64,000 nt of DNA, taken from the NCBI GenBank assembly GCA_903918045.1, contig CAIXCY010000108.1, positions 1 through 64,000 of the forward strand. Reading direction: 5' to 3'. Every line of letters starts with the position of its first letter. The stretch's first letter is position 1. Both the position numbers and the translations under genes were made by a program. Below are positions 15,979 through 25,396 of this stretch, piece by piece. The notes under the pieces are model-generated. The model had not been told where the DNA came from. It did no database searches and worked only from the letters and a program-made list of their open reading frames with translations. This stretch comes from an uncultured Bacteroidia bacterium. Its GTDB lineage: Bacteria > Bacteroidota > Bacteroidia > Bacteroidales > Prolixibacteraceae.

Positions 15979-16699
15979 GTGGATTGGTGGTGGATTGGGA
16001 TTTACGCTTGGTGGCCCCTTGGGTGCCCTGGCAGGATTCTTCCTTGGTTCTTTTTTTGATGAGGCAGAGATAATTAATCAGAAACCTCAGACGGAAACAA
16101 TTGGTAAAGCCCAGATTACCCAGGGAGACTATATGTTTAGTCTTCTGGTTCTTGTAACTGCAGTCTTAAAAGCGGACGGGAAAATACTTCGGTCAGAACT
16201 TGACTATGTCAAAGAGTTCCTGATCAGAAGTTTTGGAATTGAAGGTGCAAAACAGGCATTGGTTATTCTGAAGGATCTCACCCATCAGAATATTCCGGTT
16301 GCCGACATTTGTAACCAAATCAGAAAATATGTCGATTATTCGTCACGTCTGCAACTTGTTCATTTTCTTTTTGGTATTGCAAATGCAGATGGTTTGGTTC
16401 ATCCTGATGAACTTTCCCTGATCCGTCAGATTGCAACAGGTCTTGGAGTTTCAGAGGCTGACTATAAATCTCTTGAAGCGATGTTTGTTCCGAAAACTGA
16501 TTGGGCTTTTGATATACTTGAAATTCCTCAAAGTGCAACTAACGAGGAAATTAAAAAGGCCTACCGTAAGATGGCACTTAAATATCATCCCGATAAAGTT
16601 AGCTATTTAGGCGAAGATGTTCAAAAAGCAGCTAATGAGAAATTTCAAAAGCTAAATGAAGCTTACCAGCTTATTGTGAAAGAGCGCAGTATTTCCTAA
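15962..16699 (+). CDS. TerB- and DnaJ-domain protein (DjlA-like co-chaperone)
   Basis: A 245-residue protein in three parts. The N-terminal 32 residues are a glycine-rich hydrophobic segment ('GGGLGFTLGGPLGALAGFFL'), which could touch the membrane. Residues about 55-170 are a TerB-like helical domain ('AVLKADGKILRSELDYV', 'IANADGLVHPDELSLI'). Residues 180-243 are a J domain with the essential HPD at 209-211, so it should stimulate the ATPase of DnaK. The overall layout is that of DjlA. It overlaps coaE by 17 bp. Client proteins are unknown. Confidence 0.87.
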   Translation: MAKLGKWIGGGLGFTLGGPLGALAGFFLGSFFDEAEIINQKPQTETIGKAQITQGDYMFSLLVLVTAVLKADGKILRSELDYVKEFLIRSFGIEGAKQALVILKDLTHQNIPVADICNQIRKYVDYSSRLQLVHFLFGIANADGLVHPDELSLIRQIATGLGVSEADYKSLEAMFVPKTDWAFDILEIPQSATNEEIKKAYRKMALKYHPDKVSYLGEDVQKAANEKFQKLNEAYQLIVKERSIS

Positions 16700-16813
16700 A
16701 GCATTTAAATCATATTTTATCTTACCGATTAGTAGTAATCAGACTGTAAAATAATTATTATCTTCGTAATTGATTATTTAGAATTATTATTTATAGTTAT
16801 AAAACATATCATC

Positions 16814-17440
16814 ATGAAAAATTCGATTCTGACAATCGCTTTAATGATAATTGTGACGTCCACTTTTGGGCAGTTACCGTTCACCTTTGATCTTGGTTTA
16901 AAGGGGGGTATAAACTCAAGCCAAATTAATACTGAAAATGCAACGATAAATAATGTTTCGTATACCGATTTTAAATCGGCAACAAAATCAGGTTATAATC
17001 TTGGAATTTTTGCCCGCCTTGGCGGAAAAAGGATGTACGTTCAACCGGAACTGTTATATTGCCTTAAAAATGGGCAATCTAGCAGTGGATCGTTGATAAC
17101 CCAGACGATGGAATTAAAAACAATACAGATTCCACTTTTACTAGGCTATAAACTTATTGACTTAAAAGTGGTTTCAATTCGTGCCTTTACTGGGCCTGCG
17201 ATGTCATTTCCTATGACAGGGAGTACTATAAAGTCCAACCTGCCTAATATTTCGCCAAATAATTTGAAAAATAATATATGGGATTGGCAACTGGGTGCTG
17301 GGGTTGATATTTTGAAATTTACATTTGATGTTCGTTATGAATGGGGCCTTTCAAATATTTCCGGTACAATTCCTGACAATATTAGTTTTGTAAACAAGGG
17401 AAACACATTAACATTCTCCGTTGGATTTAAGTTTATCTGA
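16814..17440 (+). CDS. Small outer-membrane beta-barrel protein (PorT/OmpW-like)
   Basis: A 208-residue protein with a Sec signal peptide ('MKNSILTIALMIIVTSTFGQ', probable cleavage near 20). The body shows alternating amphipathic strands typical of the outer-membrane beta-barrel family of Bacteroidota, starting 'FDLGLKGGINSSQINT' and ending with 'TLTFSVGFKFI', a C-terminal aromatic strand. 'GGKRMYVQPELLYCLKNG' is a common motif of this group. It belongs in the outer membrane; its cargo or partner is not evident. It stands alone, 114 bp after the TerB-DnaJ gene, and converges with the phosphatase gene. Confidence 0.75.
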   Translation: MKNSILTIALMIIVTSTFGQLPFTFDLGLKGGINSSQINTENATINNVSYTDFKSATKSGYNLGIFARLGGKRMYVQPELLYCLKNGQSSSGSLITQTMELKTIQIPLLLGYKLIDLKVVSIRAFTGPAMSFPMTGSTIKSNLPNISPNNLKNNIWDWQLGAGVDILKFTFDVRYEWGLSNISGTIPDNISFVNKGNTLTFSVGFKFI

Positions 17441-17526
17441 TTTTAAAAAGCTCATTTTAACGCGTCAACATAATTTTCAATAATCTACCTAAGGTACCAA
17501 CCAAATAGATAAGCCTTGGATTCAAT

Positions 17527-19512
17527 TCAGGAATGTTCATGATCCGGTTTATATTTGATGACAACGAGGGTTATATCATCATGAACTTCTATGTTGCCCC
17601 GAAAATGACTAAATTCATCAATTGTCTTGTTTACAATAATCTGAGCTGGCATATGACGTAATCGTGCGGCAGCATTTTTAAGCCCTTCAACACCCCAAAA
17701 AGCGCCGGATTTATTCGATTGTTCGGTAATGCCATCTGTAAATGTAATCAATGATTCACCCTGAGCCAGAACAAGTTGGTTTTCGGAATATGCTATATTA
17801 CCCTTAATCCCAACAGGAATTCCCTGTGAGGTATTCAAAGCCTCTTCCCTATTATCCTTTCTCAATAAGAAGGGATGCGGATGACCAGCGTTGCAATAAG
17901 TAAGTTCTCCAGTAATAAGGTCCAATTTAGCCAGAAAAACAGTTGCAAACATATCCGAATCATGAACCAGGGTTAAGGCATTATTCAATGATTCCATCAT
18001 CTTTCCAAGTCGCGTAATTGGGTTTGCAATACTTCTTAAAAACGTTCTGGTCATCACGGAATACATTGCGGCAGGAATGCCTTTACCTACAGTATCAGTA
18101 ATAGACAGAAACAATTGGTTATCGTCCAATAAAAAAAGATCGAACAGATCACCTCCCACAATTTTTGCCGGAATTAGCCTTCCAAAGCAGTCAAAGTCTG
18201 TTCGCCCCTCCGCAGCCGGAAAATTAGTGGGAACCATTTTCATTGTAATATCTCTGGCTAAATTCAGCTCTTTATCCATCTCCTTCTTATCTAAAGAGTT
18301 TTGGATTGTACTTTTCCTATAGCTAGCCAACCGGTCCTTTATTTTTTCCATATTAAAAGTAAGGGCTTCAATATCTTTCAGGGGATATGCTCCATTATTA
18401 TCAGAAAGGCGCCAGATAAAATTGCTATCCGAAAGAATTTCTGCATTATACAGATTAGGTTCGTGATCGAATCCTACTTCCTCAACTATTTTTCGGGAAT
18501 CAATTGCTAAATTTGAGATCGGAGAAACTAACTTTAAGGATTTATAAATTGTGACAGATGCTAAAACGCTTCCAATAAAAAGTATTAAGGGGATTAAAAT
18601 CAATAACCACCGTTTGAGCTGAGATATAAAAAGATTTTCGGGAATTATTACTATTACGAACCAATTTGAGGTTTTTATTGGCCAAAAGATCACAACTGAC
18701 CTCTTAATTTTCATGCTTGACGAATTGATAAGCTGGGATCCAGGATTTCGGGAAGCTATAGTAGCTTTAAGATCAAATTTGCTTTTCCCAAAATAGCGGG
18801 CTACGGACTCGATACCATACCCTGTTTGGGAACTATCCGGATGATAGACAATTATATTTTTTTCATTTAGAAGGAAAGCCATCCCGGATTTTATCATTTT
18901 CTGGTTATTCAGGTTGCGGAGATTCTTGTCCAGATTTACCGCACAAAACAAAGTCGCATGTATCGGATTTCCATTGTAAATATAATTGAATGGGTAGGCA
19001 TAAATTATCGCCCTTGCCCCAATTCCCGGATCATAAAACGGTGCACTCCATTCAGGCTTATCCTGAAAAATCATCTTATTTATCCATTCGTTCGTCTTTT
19101 TATTTGCACTGTGAAAACCTATTGTTTCCGTCTTAATTTTGGCCTCTAAAATAGTTAAGGTATATTCTGGTATTTTGAACGACTCCTTTGAAGTTTTGGT
19201 TGTAACTATTCCAAAAGAATAGGTATTAGGTTGACCAACAAACACCATAGACATGTATTTGGGTAGATCCTTCTGTATAATGGTTTGTTTGAAGTCCAAT
19301 ACAAGATGTCTGGTAAAACGGGAAGCATCATCCATTGAATTCTCAACATCATCCAGAACCTCACGCACCTCAAATTGAAGCCGATAACGGTTACTTTCGA
19401 TTATCAGGTTACGGGCAGAATAATATCCGATAAGGATAATAATTCCAGAAAGGAAGATAGTAGAAATTAGAAAGTAAATACTTAACCGATAGAATAGGTT
19501 TTTTGTTTTCAC
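17527..19512 (-). CDS. Membrane sensor with SpoIIE-type PP2C serine phosphatase domain
   Basis: A 661-residue protein that starts with GTG. An N-terminal membrane helix (about 8-29), an extracytoplasmic sensor of about 250 residues (Cache-like: 'YAYPFNYIYNGNPIHATLFC', 'SGMAFLLNEKNIIVYHPD') and a second helix (about 296-318) are followed by a linker and a SpoIIE/RsbU PP2C domain from about 430. 'GGDLFDLFLLDDNQLFLSIT', 'DTVGKGIPAAMYSVMTR' and 'DDITLVVIKY' hold the metal-binding aspartates. Such phosphatases act on anti-sigma-factor antagonists or other phosphoserine proteins in partner-switching systems. No partner genes (STAS or HATPase) are adjacent, so the target is unknown. It is transcribed alone. 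Confidence 0.85.
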   Translation of the reverse strand: MKTKNLFYRLSIYFLISTIFLSGIIILIGYYSARNLIIESNRYRLQFEVREVLDDVENSMDDASRFTRHLVLDFKQTIIQKDLPKYMSMVFVGQPNTYSFGIVTTKTSKESFKIPEYTLTILEAKIKTETIGFHSANKKTNEWINKMIFQDKPEWSAPFYDPGIGARAIIYAYPFNYIYNGNPIHATLFCAVNLDKNLRNLNNQKMIKSGMAFLLNEKNIIVYHPDSSQTGYGIESVARYFGKSKFDLKATIASRNPGSQLINSSSMKIKRSVVIFWPIKTSNWFVIVIIPENLFISQLKRWLLILIPLILFIGSVLASVTIYKSLKLVSPISNLAIDSRKIVEEVGFDHEPNLYNAEILSDSNFIWRLSDNNGAYPLKDIEALTFNMEKIKDRLASYRKSTIQNSLDKKEMDKELNLARDITMKMVPTNFPAAEGRTDFDCFGRLIPAKIVGGDLFDLFLLDDNQLFLSITDTVGKGIPAAMYSVMTRTFLRSIANPITRLGKMMESLNNALTLVHDSDMFATVFLAKLDLITGELTYCNAGHPHPFLLRKDNREEALNTSQGIPVGIKGNIAYSENQLVLAQGESLITFTDGITEQSNKSGAFWGVEGLKNAAARLRHMPAQIIVNKTIDEFSHFRGNIEVHDDITLVVIKYKPDHEHS

Positions 19513-19619
19513 CCGAAAATAACTGGTTAATTATATTAGACAAATAAATTTATTACTGTTCCTGCAATATACAAAAAAAATAAAAGAGATTAGTTGAATT
19601 TACTGATTTGAGTTAAATA

Positions 19620-19647
19620 AAGAAAGAGCTGAAATCAGCTCTTTCTT
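19620..19647 (-). terminator. Rho-independent terminator after fabG
   Basis: AAGAAAGAGCTGA and TCAGCTCTTTCTT form a 13-bp inverted repeat with a very short loop, followed on the minus strand by TTTATTTAA. It lies 85 bp beyond the fabG stop. The remainder of the gap to the phosphatase start (19512) is AT-rich and empty. Confidence 0.6.
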
Positions 19648-19732
19648 ATTATTTTCACGAATCTATAGTTATTCTCAAAATTATATCTTTTTCAACTCTT
19701 TATAAAATTCAATTAGAATAAAAAGTCGGATA

Positions 19733-20479
19733 TTAGGTATTCATTGCGCCACACACGTTGATTACCTGCCCTGAGACATAGGATGCTAAATCAGAAGCGA
19801 GAAATAATGCCACTTTTGCGACCTCCTCAGGTAATCCGCCACGTTTCATCGGGATATTTGCTTCCCACTGCTTACGGGCATCCTCAGGTATCTTTGCAGT
19901 CATTTCTGTAATGATAAATCCTGGAGCTATTGCGTTTGAACGGATACCTCTGGAACCAAGTTCTTTTGCAATTGATTTTGTAAAACCAATAATACCTGCC
20001 TTGGAGGCAGAATAGTTGGATTGTCCGCCGTTTCCGCTTACACCAACAACTGAGCTCATATTAACAATTGAGCCACTTCGCTGTTTGAGCATACCAGCCT
20101 GAACAGCCTTTGTGAAATTAAAGACTGATTTAAGATTTACGGTGATTACCGCATCCCACTGATCCTCAGTCATGCGCATCAGCAAGGTATCCTTGGTTAT
20201 TCCTGCATTATTAACCAGGACATCCACTGACCCAAAATCAGCAGTAATCTGGTTTACAACATTTTGTGTATCTTCAAACTTAGATGCATCCGAAGAATAA
20301 CCTTTTGCTTTTACTCCCATTGCCAAAAGCTCAGTCTCAGTCGCTTTTGCGATATCATCGTAAAAAAGATCTGTAAAAGCTATATTGCACCCCTCTTCAG
20401 CAAATTTAATTGCAATCGCCTTGCCAATACCGCGAGATGCTCCGGTAATAATTGCCGTTTTTCCCTCTAAAAGTTTCAT
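19733..20479 (-). CDS. fabG: 3-oxoacyl-[acyl-carrier-protein] reductase
   Basis: A 248-residue short-chain dehydrogenase that reduces 3-oxoacyl-ACP with NADPH in fatty-acid elongation. The nucleotide motif 'TGASRGIG' is at 12-19, 'NNAG' near 90, and the catalytic set is N115, S143, Y156 and K160 ('YSASK'). 'INVCGAMNT' at the C-terminus resembles the usual 'l.vdGG..m' end. The length is standard for FabG. It lies downstream of the M48 protease gene on the same strand with a 130-bp gap. A close relative acting on another substrate cannot be excluded, but the match to FabG signature positions is good. Confidence 0.88.
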   Translation of the reverse strand: MKLLEGKTAIITGASRGIGKAIAIKFAEEGCNIAFTDLFYDDIAKATETELLAMGVKAKGYSSDASKFEDTQNVVNQITADFGSVDVLVNNAGITKDTLLMRMTEDQWDAVITVNLKSVFNFTKAVQAGMLKQRSGSIVNMSSVVGVSGNGGQSNYSASKAGIIGFTKSIAKELGSRGIRSNAIAPGFIITEMTAKIPEDARKQWEANIPMKRGGLPEEVAKVALFLASDLASYVSGQVINVCGAMNT

Positions 20480-20609
20480 TTTTCAAAATTTAATTAGGGT
20501 GTAAAAATACAAATCTTTCCCGAGAATGTTGCTCAAAATGCCCTTCGCTTCAATGCTACCATTTAAATACCTCATATTCAAATAAATCTATTTACAGAGT
20601 TAATGGAAT

Positions 20610-21866
20610 TCATTCCAGGTTATGTTCTGCCGACCTGATCTCTGCCAGTCTATTGAGCCTTTGAAGTAGCGTCGGATGTGAATAGTGAAAAAATACGTAA
20701 TAGGGATGTGGATTCAGATTACTTAAATTACTAACAGATAACTTTTTCAGGGCCAATCCCAGATAATCACTGCTATAAAACTCATTGGCAAATTGGTCTG
20801 CCTCGTACTCGTTCTTTCTGGATCTAAAATTCATGACTACACCAATGACAAGAGAGATTGGGGTATAAAGCATTCCAAATGAAATAACGGCTAAATGAAA
20901 TCCAGGTACTTTGGATCCAAGAACCTCTGAAAAGGCGGGGCTACTGCTTACCAATGCAAAAAGATAAAGCATTACAGCCGTTGAAAAAAGGGAGAAAAGC
21001 AGCCCTGTATATACATGCTTTCTCTTATAATGGCCAATTTCATGTGCTAAAACGGCAACAATCTGATTGATATCCAATTCACTGATCAAAGTATCATAAA
21101 TTACGATCCTTTTTTTGCTTCCCAATCCGGTAAAATATGCATTTGCCTTGGTTGATCGCTTGGATCCATCAATAACATAAATATTATCGAGCAAAAACCC
21201 GGCTTTCTGGCAGAAGGCTGTTATTGCATCTTTGAGTTCCCCTTCAGGAAGCGGAGTTTGCTTATTAAAGATTGGGACGATAACACTCGAATAAAAAAGC
21301 AACATAAATATAGAAAAAGTGGAAATCACACCAAGGGCGTACAACCAAAACAGATTTCCAGCAATAAGATATATCCAAATTATTGGGATTAGGATCAATC
21401 CGCCTACAGTCGCTGCGATAAGTAATCCTTTGACCTGATCAAGGAGAAAAAGACGAGGCGTAGTTTTATTAAATCCAAATTTAGCTTCAATAATAAATGT
21501 ACTATACCATTTAAACGGGAACGATAAAATCTCTGATAGTAATCCGAATATTCCGAAATAGAGAAGTGCCACATGAATCGGGTTATTCACTAATTCCCTT
21601 ACTATGCCATCAATAAATCCGAATCCACCTGTTACGAACAAGATCAACATAACAATAAAACCAAAAGATTCGCTTATGGTAGCAAAGTTATGTTTACTTC
21701 TTTCGTATTCGACAGATTTTTGATATTTATCAGGGTCATAGATTCCTTTAAGTTCAGAGGGAAGCTCTGATGACCTTTGTTTTGCATTCAGAAAATCGAG
21801 CCAGCGCTCAAATAAAAAATCAACAATCAGGATTAAAATTATTGAATAATAGAGTTTTACGACCAT
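20610..21866 (-). CDS. M48-family zinc metalloprotease (Ste24/CAAX protease-like)
   Basis: A 418-residue integral membrane protease. The zinc motif 'HEIGH' lies near residue 275 within 'IVAVLAHEIGHYKRKHVYTG', and the third ligand is the glutamate of 'NEYEADQFA' near 355. The N-terminal half has several membrane helices and the Ste24-like segment 'SEILSFPFKWYSTFIIEAKF'. 'NAYFTGLGSKKRIVIYDTLI' is a strong family signature. In bacteria these enzymes take part in membrane-protein quality control. Two DUF6340 lipoprotein genes lie directly upstream on the same strand (34-bp gap), so an envelope role is likely. Confidence 0.9.
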   Translation of the reverse strand: MVVKLYYSIILILIVDFLFERWLDFLNAKQRSSELPSELKGIYDPDKYQKSVEYERSKHNFATISESFGFIVMLILFVTGGFGFIDGIVRELVNNPIHVALLYFGIFGLLSEILSFPFKWYSTFIIEAKFGFNKTTPRLFLLDQVKGLLIAATVGGLILIPIIWIYLIAGNLFWLYALGVISTFSIFMLLFYSSVIVPIFNKQTPLPEGELKDAITAFCQKAGFLLDNIYVIDGSKRSTKANAYFTGLGSKKRIVIYDTLISELDINQIVAVLAHEIGHYKRKHVYTGLLFSLFSTAVMLYLFALVSSSPAFSEVLGSKVPGFHLAVISFGMLYTPISLVIGVVMNFRSRKNEYEADQFANEFYSSDYLGLALKKLSVSNLSNLNPHPYYVFFHYSHPTLLQRLNRLAEIRSAEHNLE

Positions 21867-21900
21867 TATGGAGATTCAAAATTATGAAACAAATACGATA

Positions 21901-22938
21901 TTAGGGTTGACCTGTTTTTAAAAGGGTATTTAATTTTTCTTCCTTTAATTTTCGGTCGTATAAAATGGCAGCATAGCTTTTAGCTCTTCTCCCCGACTCT
22001 CCACTCCTGAGCAGTTTTACGGATCTATCCGACCAGAAAGAAGCTTTACTTAAATCGCCAAGCATCTCCTGGGCGATGGCATAATTTAATGCTGAGATCC
22101 CGGCTACCCTTGGATTTGAACTTCGGGTATAATTTTCCCAAATCATAGAAGCCTCTTTCCATTTATTTTGAAGGGCAAATGTAACCGCCTTTTCGAAATC
22201 AGGATTATTTAAACTTAATAAAAGTCGGGACGATTCAGACCAAAAAGGGACGATTCTTTTGCTATAATTTCTGGCTGCGATTCCGCTTGCCAGTACGATA
22301 CCATCTTTGCGGCCGGGAAGTTTAAAGTTTTGTTTAGGATCTTTATTGTTCCATCGCACCACCTCTGAATGTGTAAACCGGTCAATAAATCGATCGCTTT
22401 GGGGGGTATACACCGACCAGATGGCGGTAATCCGGGCATTGGCCCCTGCCCTTATTTCACCCCCGGCTGAACCGTTATGACGACTGTAAAAAAAGCTTAA
22501 CATATCGAGTGATATGACTGCATCGGTTTCATTTTCAGTACAAAGCGACTGAATAAATCCTGAAGAAAGCGGTAATTCCTTCACTCCCGAATGAGGCTTA
22601 ATCAAATTGTAAGGATATACAAATACCTCCTCAAACCTTCCCGATTTGAGTAACGCTTTTCGAAGTTCTTCGAGACTTTTTGTGACCGCGATACTATCCA
22701 GAACCTGATTCTCTTCTTTAGCACCCTTGATAAGCCTGAAATTATGGTTCCAATAACTGCTTAAAGTGTCCATTGAAAATTTAAAATTCCGGGAGATCAA
22801 GGTTACTTTTCGGATTTGGGGGGATAAGGGTACTTTTCCGGGTTCCATCTGATCAATTGGAACACTTTGTATGGTAAGGCAAGAGGTCAAAATAAAGCCA
22901 ATGAAACAGAGCCCTATAAATCGGTCAATTGTGTTCAT
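21901..22938 (-). CDS. DUF6340-type lipoprotein with TPR-like C-terminus
   Basis: A 345-residue protein with a lipoprotein signal ('IGLCFIGFILTSC', lipid-modified C20). The body has the 'ALLKSGRFEEVFVYPYNLIK' and 'DAVISLDMLSFFYS' segments of the DUF6340 family, found mainly in Bacteroidota; the last 100 residues ('KAVTFALQNKWKEASMIWEN', 'GISALNYAIAQEMLGDLSKA') are TPR-like helices. It shares this plan with the next gene upstream (23023-24102), so the two look like paralogues from a tandem duplication. The function is unknown. Location is probably the inner leaflet of the outer membrane, facing the periplasm. Confidence 0.75.
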   Translation of the reverse strand: MNTIDRFIGLCFIGFILTSCLTIQSVPIDQMEPGKVPLSPQIRKVTLISRNFKFSMDTLSSYWNHNFRLIKGAKEENQVLDSIAVTKSLEELRKALLKSGRFEEVFVYPYNLIKPHSGVKELPLSSGFIQSLCTENETDAVISLDMLSFFYSRHNGSAGGEIRAGANARITAIWSVYTPQSDRFIDRFTHSEVVRWNNKDPKQNFKLPGRKDGIVLASGIAARNYSKRIVPFWSESSRLLLSLNNPDFEKAVTFALQNKWKEASMIWENYTRSSNPRVAGISALNYAIAQEMLGDLSKASFWSDRSVKLLRSGESGRRAKSYAAILYDRKLKEEKLNTLLKTGQP

Positions 22939-23022
22939 GATAAGATTAACGTATTAATTTTCTGATTGATAAACATTGTTGATTCATCCATTTTGCAATC
23001 AAAAACAATGCCAAATATAGCT

Positions 23023-24102
23023 TTAATACCTAATTTTTGACTCCTTATTTCTGGCTTTCCTGCTAGTATCCAGAACCTTCAGGTATTCATCTGCAGCACT
23101 GGAATAGTTCGATTTATAAGATTTTAAAACCCATTCAATTGCAAGATCCAGGTCACCTGTCATCTCAAAAGCCAAAGCAAGATTAAATTCGACCTTGCTT
23201 CGGATCCTTGATGAATTTAAAGAAGAATGTTTAGACCAAATTTGTATAGCCTCTTCCCATTTATTTTCTTTTATCAGTGGTATCGCAGCATCTATATCTT
23301 TGTTTCCGGTCTGAAAGTAGTAACGTAATCGTTTGACCCAGGCTGGGCTAATATAGGCAGCCATTTTAAGTCCTGATGCTATTCCTCCACCGATCAATGC
23401 CTCCTTGGTTCTCGGCATTTGTAAATAAAGACTGTTTAATTCCAGGTTATTGCTTTTCCAAAAGATCGAATCACCGACCTGAAATCGAATAGCCACCTTA
23501 TTATTGTCGGGACGGTAGAGTCTCCAATCAGATTTATAATTGATATCTGTAGAACCCTCAAAACCTCCCCCCTCATCAAGCACTCTATAATCGTAATTAG
23601 TGCTTAATTGCTCGTTAAATCCTTCAAGGACAAGCACCCCATCAACATTGTATAGTTTGCATATCCGTTGTACTGAATTAATATCTAATGGGGTAAGAAT
23701 ATCACCTGAATCATTCCGGTTTACAATATACTCCCTTGGGATCACAACATCGAACCTGCCTGAATTAAATAGTGCCTGTGCGGCAATATGAATCATTGTA
23801 TCGCAAGCCATACTGTCCCGAAAGACAGTATCCATCTTCATCTTTTGGTTGATCATTATTTTTTCAAGTGAGTCAGATGAAAGATTGGTAAATCGTAAAT
23901 TCATGCCCCTGTTGAGCAACGCCAAACTCTGAACATCATCTGCAATCTGATATTGGGGAGAAAGGGAAGTTTCGATTTCAATCTCTCTCAATGATGTGCA
24001 AGCAAAAGAAATAAGGCTTATACCTATGATAATTAATTCTTTAATAAATAAAAACTTTATTCTGGAGAACGAATATAAAAAATTGGATTGATAATATTTC
24101 AT
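23023..24102 (-). CDS. DUF6340-type lipoprotein, paralogue of its neighbour
   Basis: A 359-residue protein with a lipobox at 'ISLISFACTSLRE' (C35), after a longer than usual N-terminal region. 'AAQALFNSGRFDVVIPREYI', 'YNVDGVLVLEGFNEQLSTN' and the C-terminal 'LIKENKWEEAIQIWSKHS' with 'VEFNLALAFEMTGDLDLAIE' match the neighbouring gene in order and position. The pair has clearly diverged. The C-terminal part is TPR-like. No catalytic residue is evident. The spacing to the downstream paralogue is 84 bp on the same strand, so they may be cotranscribed with the M48 protease. Confidence 0.72.
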   Translation of the reverse strand: MKYYQSNFLYSFSRIKFLFIKELIIIGISLISFACTSLREIEIETSLSPQYQIADDVQSLALLNRGMNLRFTNLSSDSLEKIMINQKMKMDTVFRDSMACDTMIHIAAQALFNSGRFDVVIPREYIVNRNDSGDILTPLDINSVQRICKLYNVDGVLVLEGFNEQLSTNYDYRVLDEGGGFEGSTDINYKSDWRLYRPDNNKVAIRFQVGDSIFWKSNNLELNSLYLQMPRTKEALIGGGIASGLKMAAYISPAWVKRLRYYFQTGNKDIDAAIPLIKENKWEEAIQIWSKHSSLNSSRIRSKVEFNLALAFEMTGDLDLAIEWVLKSYKSNYSSAADEYLKVLDTSRKARNKESKIRY

Positions 24103-24151
24103 AAAAAAATCCCGCGTAATATTGAATTACAAATAAACTAAATTTTAACCA

Positions 24152-25270
24152 TTAGGCATGAAAAATTAACATCGGTATTTCCAGTCGGAATAATAGTTCT
24201 TTAGTCAGACTAGGTCTGAATAAAGCAGTAAGAAGGTTCCGTTTATGTGAGGTTACCGAAATAATATCTACTTCAGAGTCTGAAATATAATTTTCAATTC
24301 CTCGTGCCAGGTTTTTATTTACTATCAAATTAAAATCCATCATCACTTTTTCCGTATCTCCAATATATTTTTCCTTAAAATGGGCTAAATCATAGTTAAT
24401 AAAAGGATTATCTTTTGTGTCATCAATATGAACTACACTGATGTGGGTTTCCAAAGGCCATGCAATTTTAATCAACTCCCGGATTGCTTTTCCATCTGAT
24501 TTATCGAAATTGGTGGCATACATGATTCTCTTAAACATCGATTCTTTATAGATTGCTTTGCCCGGAACGGCCAAAACTGGCATTGAGGACTTATTGATAA
24601 TCTCTAAAGCAAAACTTCCAAGCCAGTCAGCCTTCCCCCCTTTTCCTTTCACACCGATAACGAGCAGGTCATATTTTCCGGTTTCCGCATATTCAAGAAC
24701 ACAATCCTCGGCAGTACCTCCAATTATTTCAACATTCAAAGGAATATTCATAATATTGTTTTGGCTCAGGTACAGGTTTAACTTTTGAATAAATTCGCGC
24801 ATAAGTTCATGCGCATTCTCAATTATTTCATTGACAGTTTCTGCAATGGAGGTTGGAAATGTGTAAAAATGGTCACAGGCAATTGGATCGGTTACAGGAT
24901 TAAAATAGACATGAACCAAGGTGATTGAAGCCCCTTTTTGTTGTGCCACTTTCGTTGCATAACAAGCGGCATTGAAAGAATCATTGGAGTAATCAACAGG
25001 GACAAGGATCTTTTTGATGGATTGATCCACAGGATTCAAATAGTCCACCAGTGGTTTATTGGTCATACCACCAATAATCTCAAGGGCTTTCGAGGCATCT
25101 TGCTCATTGACTTGCAGTTCCACCTGTCCTTCCAACTGTGTTGCCGCTTCCAGACTTATCCCGTGATCCAGAACATAATTTTCAATGCCTGCTGAATCCA
25201 GCCAAACTTTCATCATACTGGCCTGATTGATATGCTCTAATGTCGCGATAGTAATTAATTTATTTGCCAT
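24152..25270 (-). CDS. DUF2007 domain fused to two universal stress protein domains
   Basis: A 372-residue cytoplasmic protein. Residues 1-70 match the DUF2007 'putative signal-transducing' pattern ('MANKLITIATLEHINQASMM', then 'EGQVELQVNEQDASKALEII'). Residues about 87-235 are one UspA domain ('KKILVPVDYSNDSFNAACYA', ATP-site-like 'VIGVKGKGGKADWLGSFALE') and 247-372 a second, weaker one ('KRIMYATNFDKSDGKAIREL'). The first Usp domain keeps a G-x-x-G nucleotide motif; the second seems not to. This suggests one ATP-binding and one structural half. It follows pepD on the minus strand with a 126-bp gap. Confidence 0.8.
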   Translation of the reverse strand: MANKLITIATLEHINQASMMKVWLDSAGIENYVLDHGISLEAATQLEGQVELQVNEQDASKALEIIGGMTNKPLVDYLNPVDQSIKKILVPVDYSNDSFNAACYATKVAQQKGASITLVHVYFNPVTDPIACDHFYTFPTSIAETVNEIIENAHELMREFIQKLNLYLSQNNIMNIPLNVEIIGGTAEDCVLEYAETGKYDLLVIGVKGKGGKADWLGSFALEIINKSSMPVLAVPGKAIYKESMFKRIMYATNFDKSDGKAIRELIKIAWPLETHISVVHIDDTKDNPFINYDLAHFKEKYIGDTEKVMMDFNLIVNKNLARGIENYISDSEVDIISVTSHKRNLLTALFRPSLTKELLFRLEIPMLIFHA

Positions 25271-25396
25271 CTTGTTAGATTTTTTAAGGATTAAATAGTC
25301 TAAGTCACTTTAAATATAACACAATGCATGCAAAAGCTGATTAAGCCAAAACTTCACTATAAATATACAACATAAAATGTTGAAAAAGAAAGTTTT

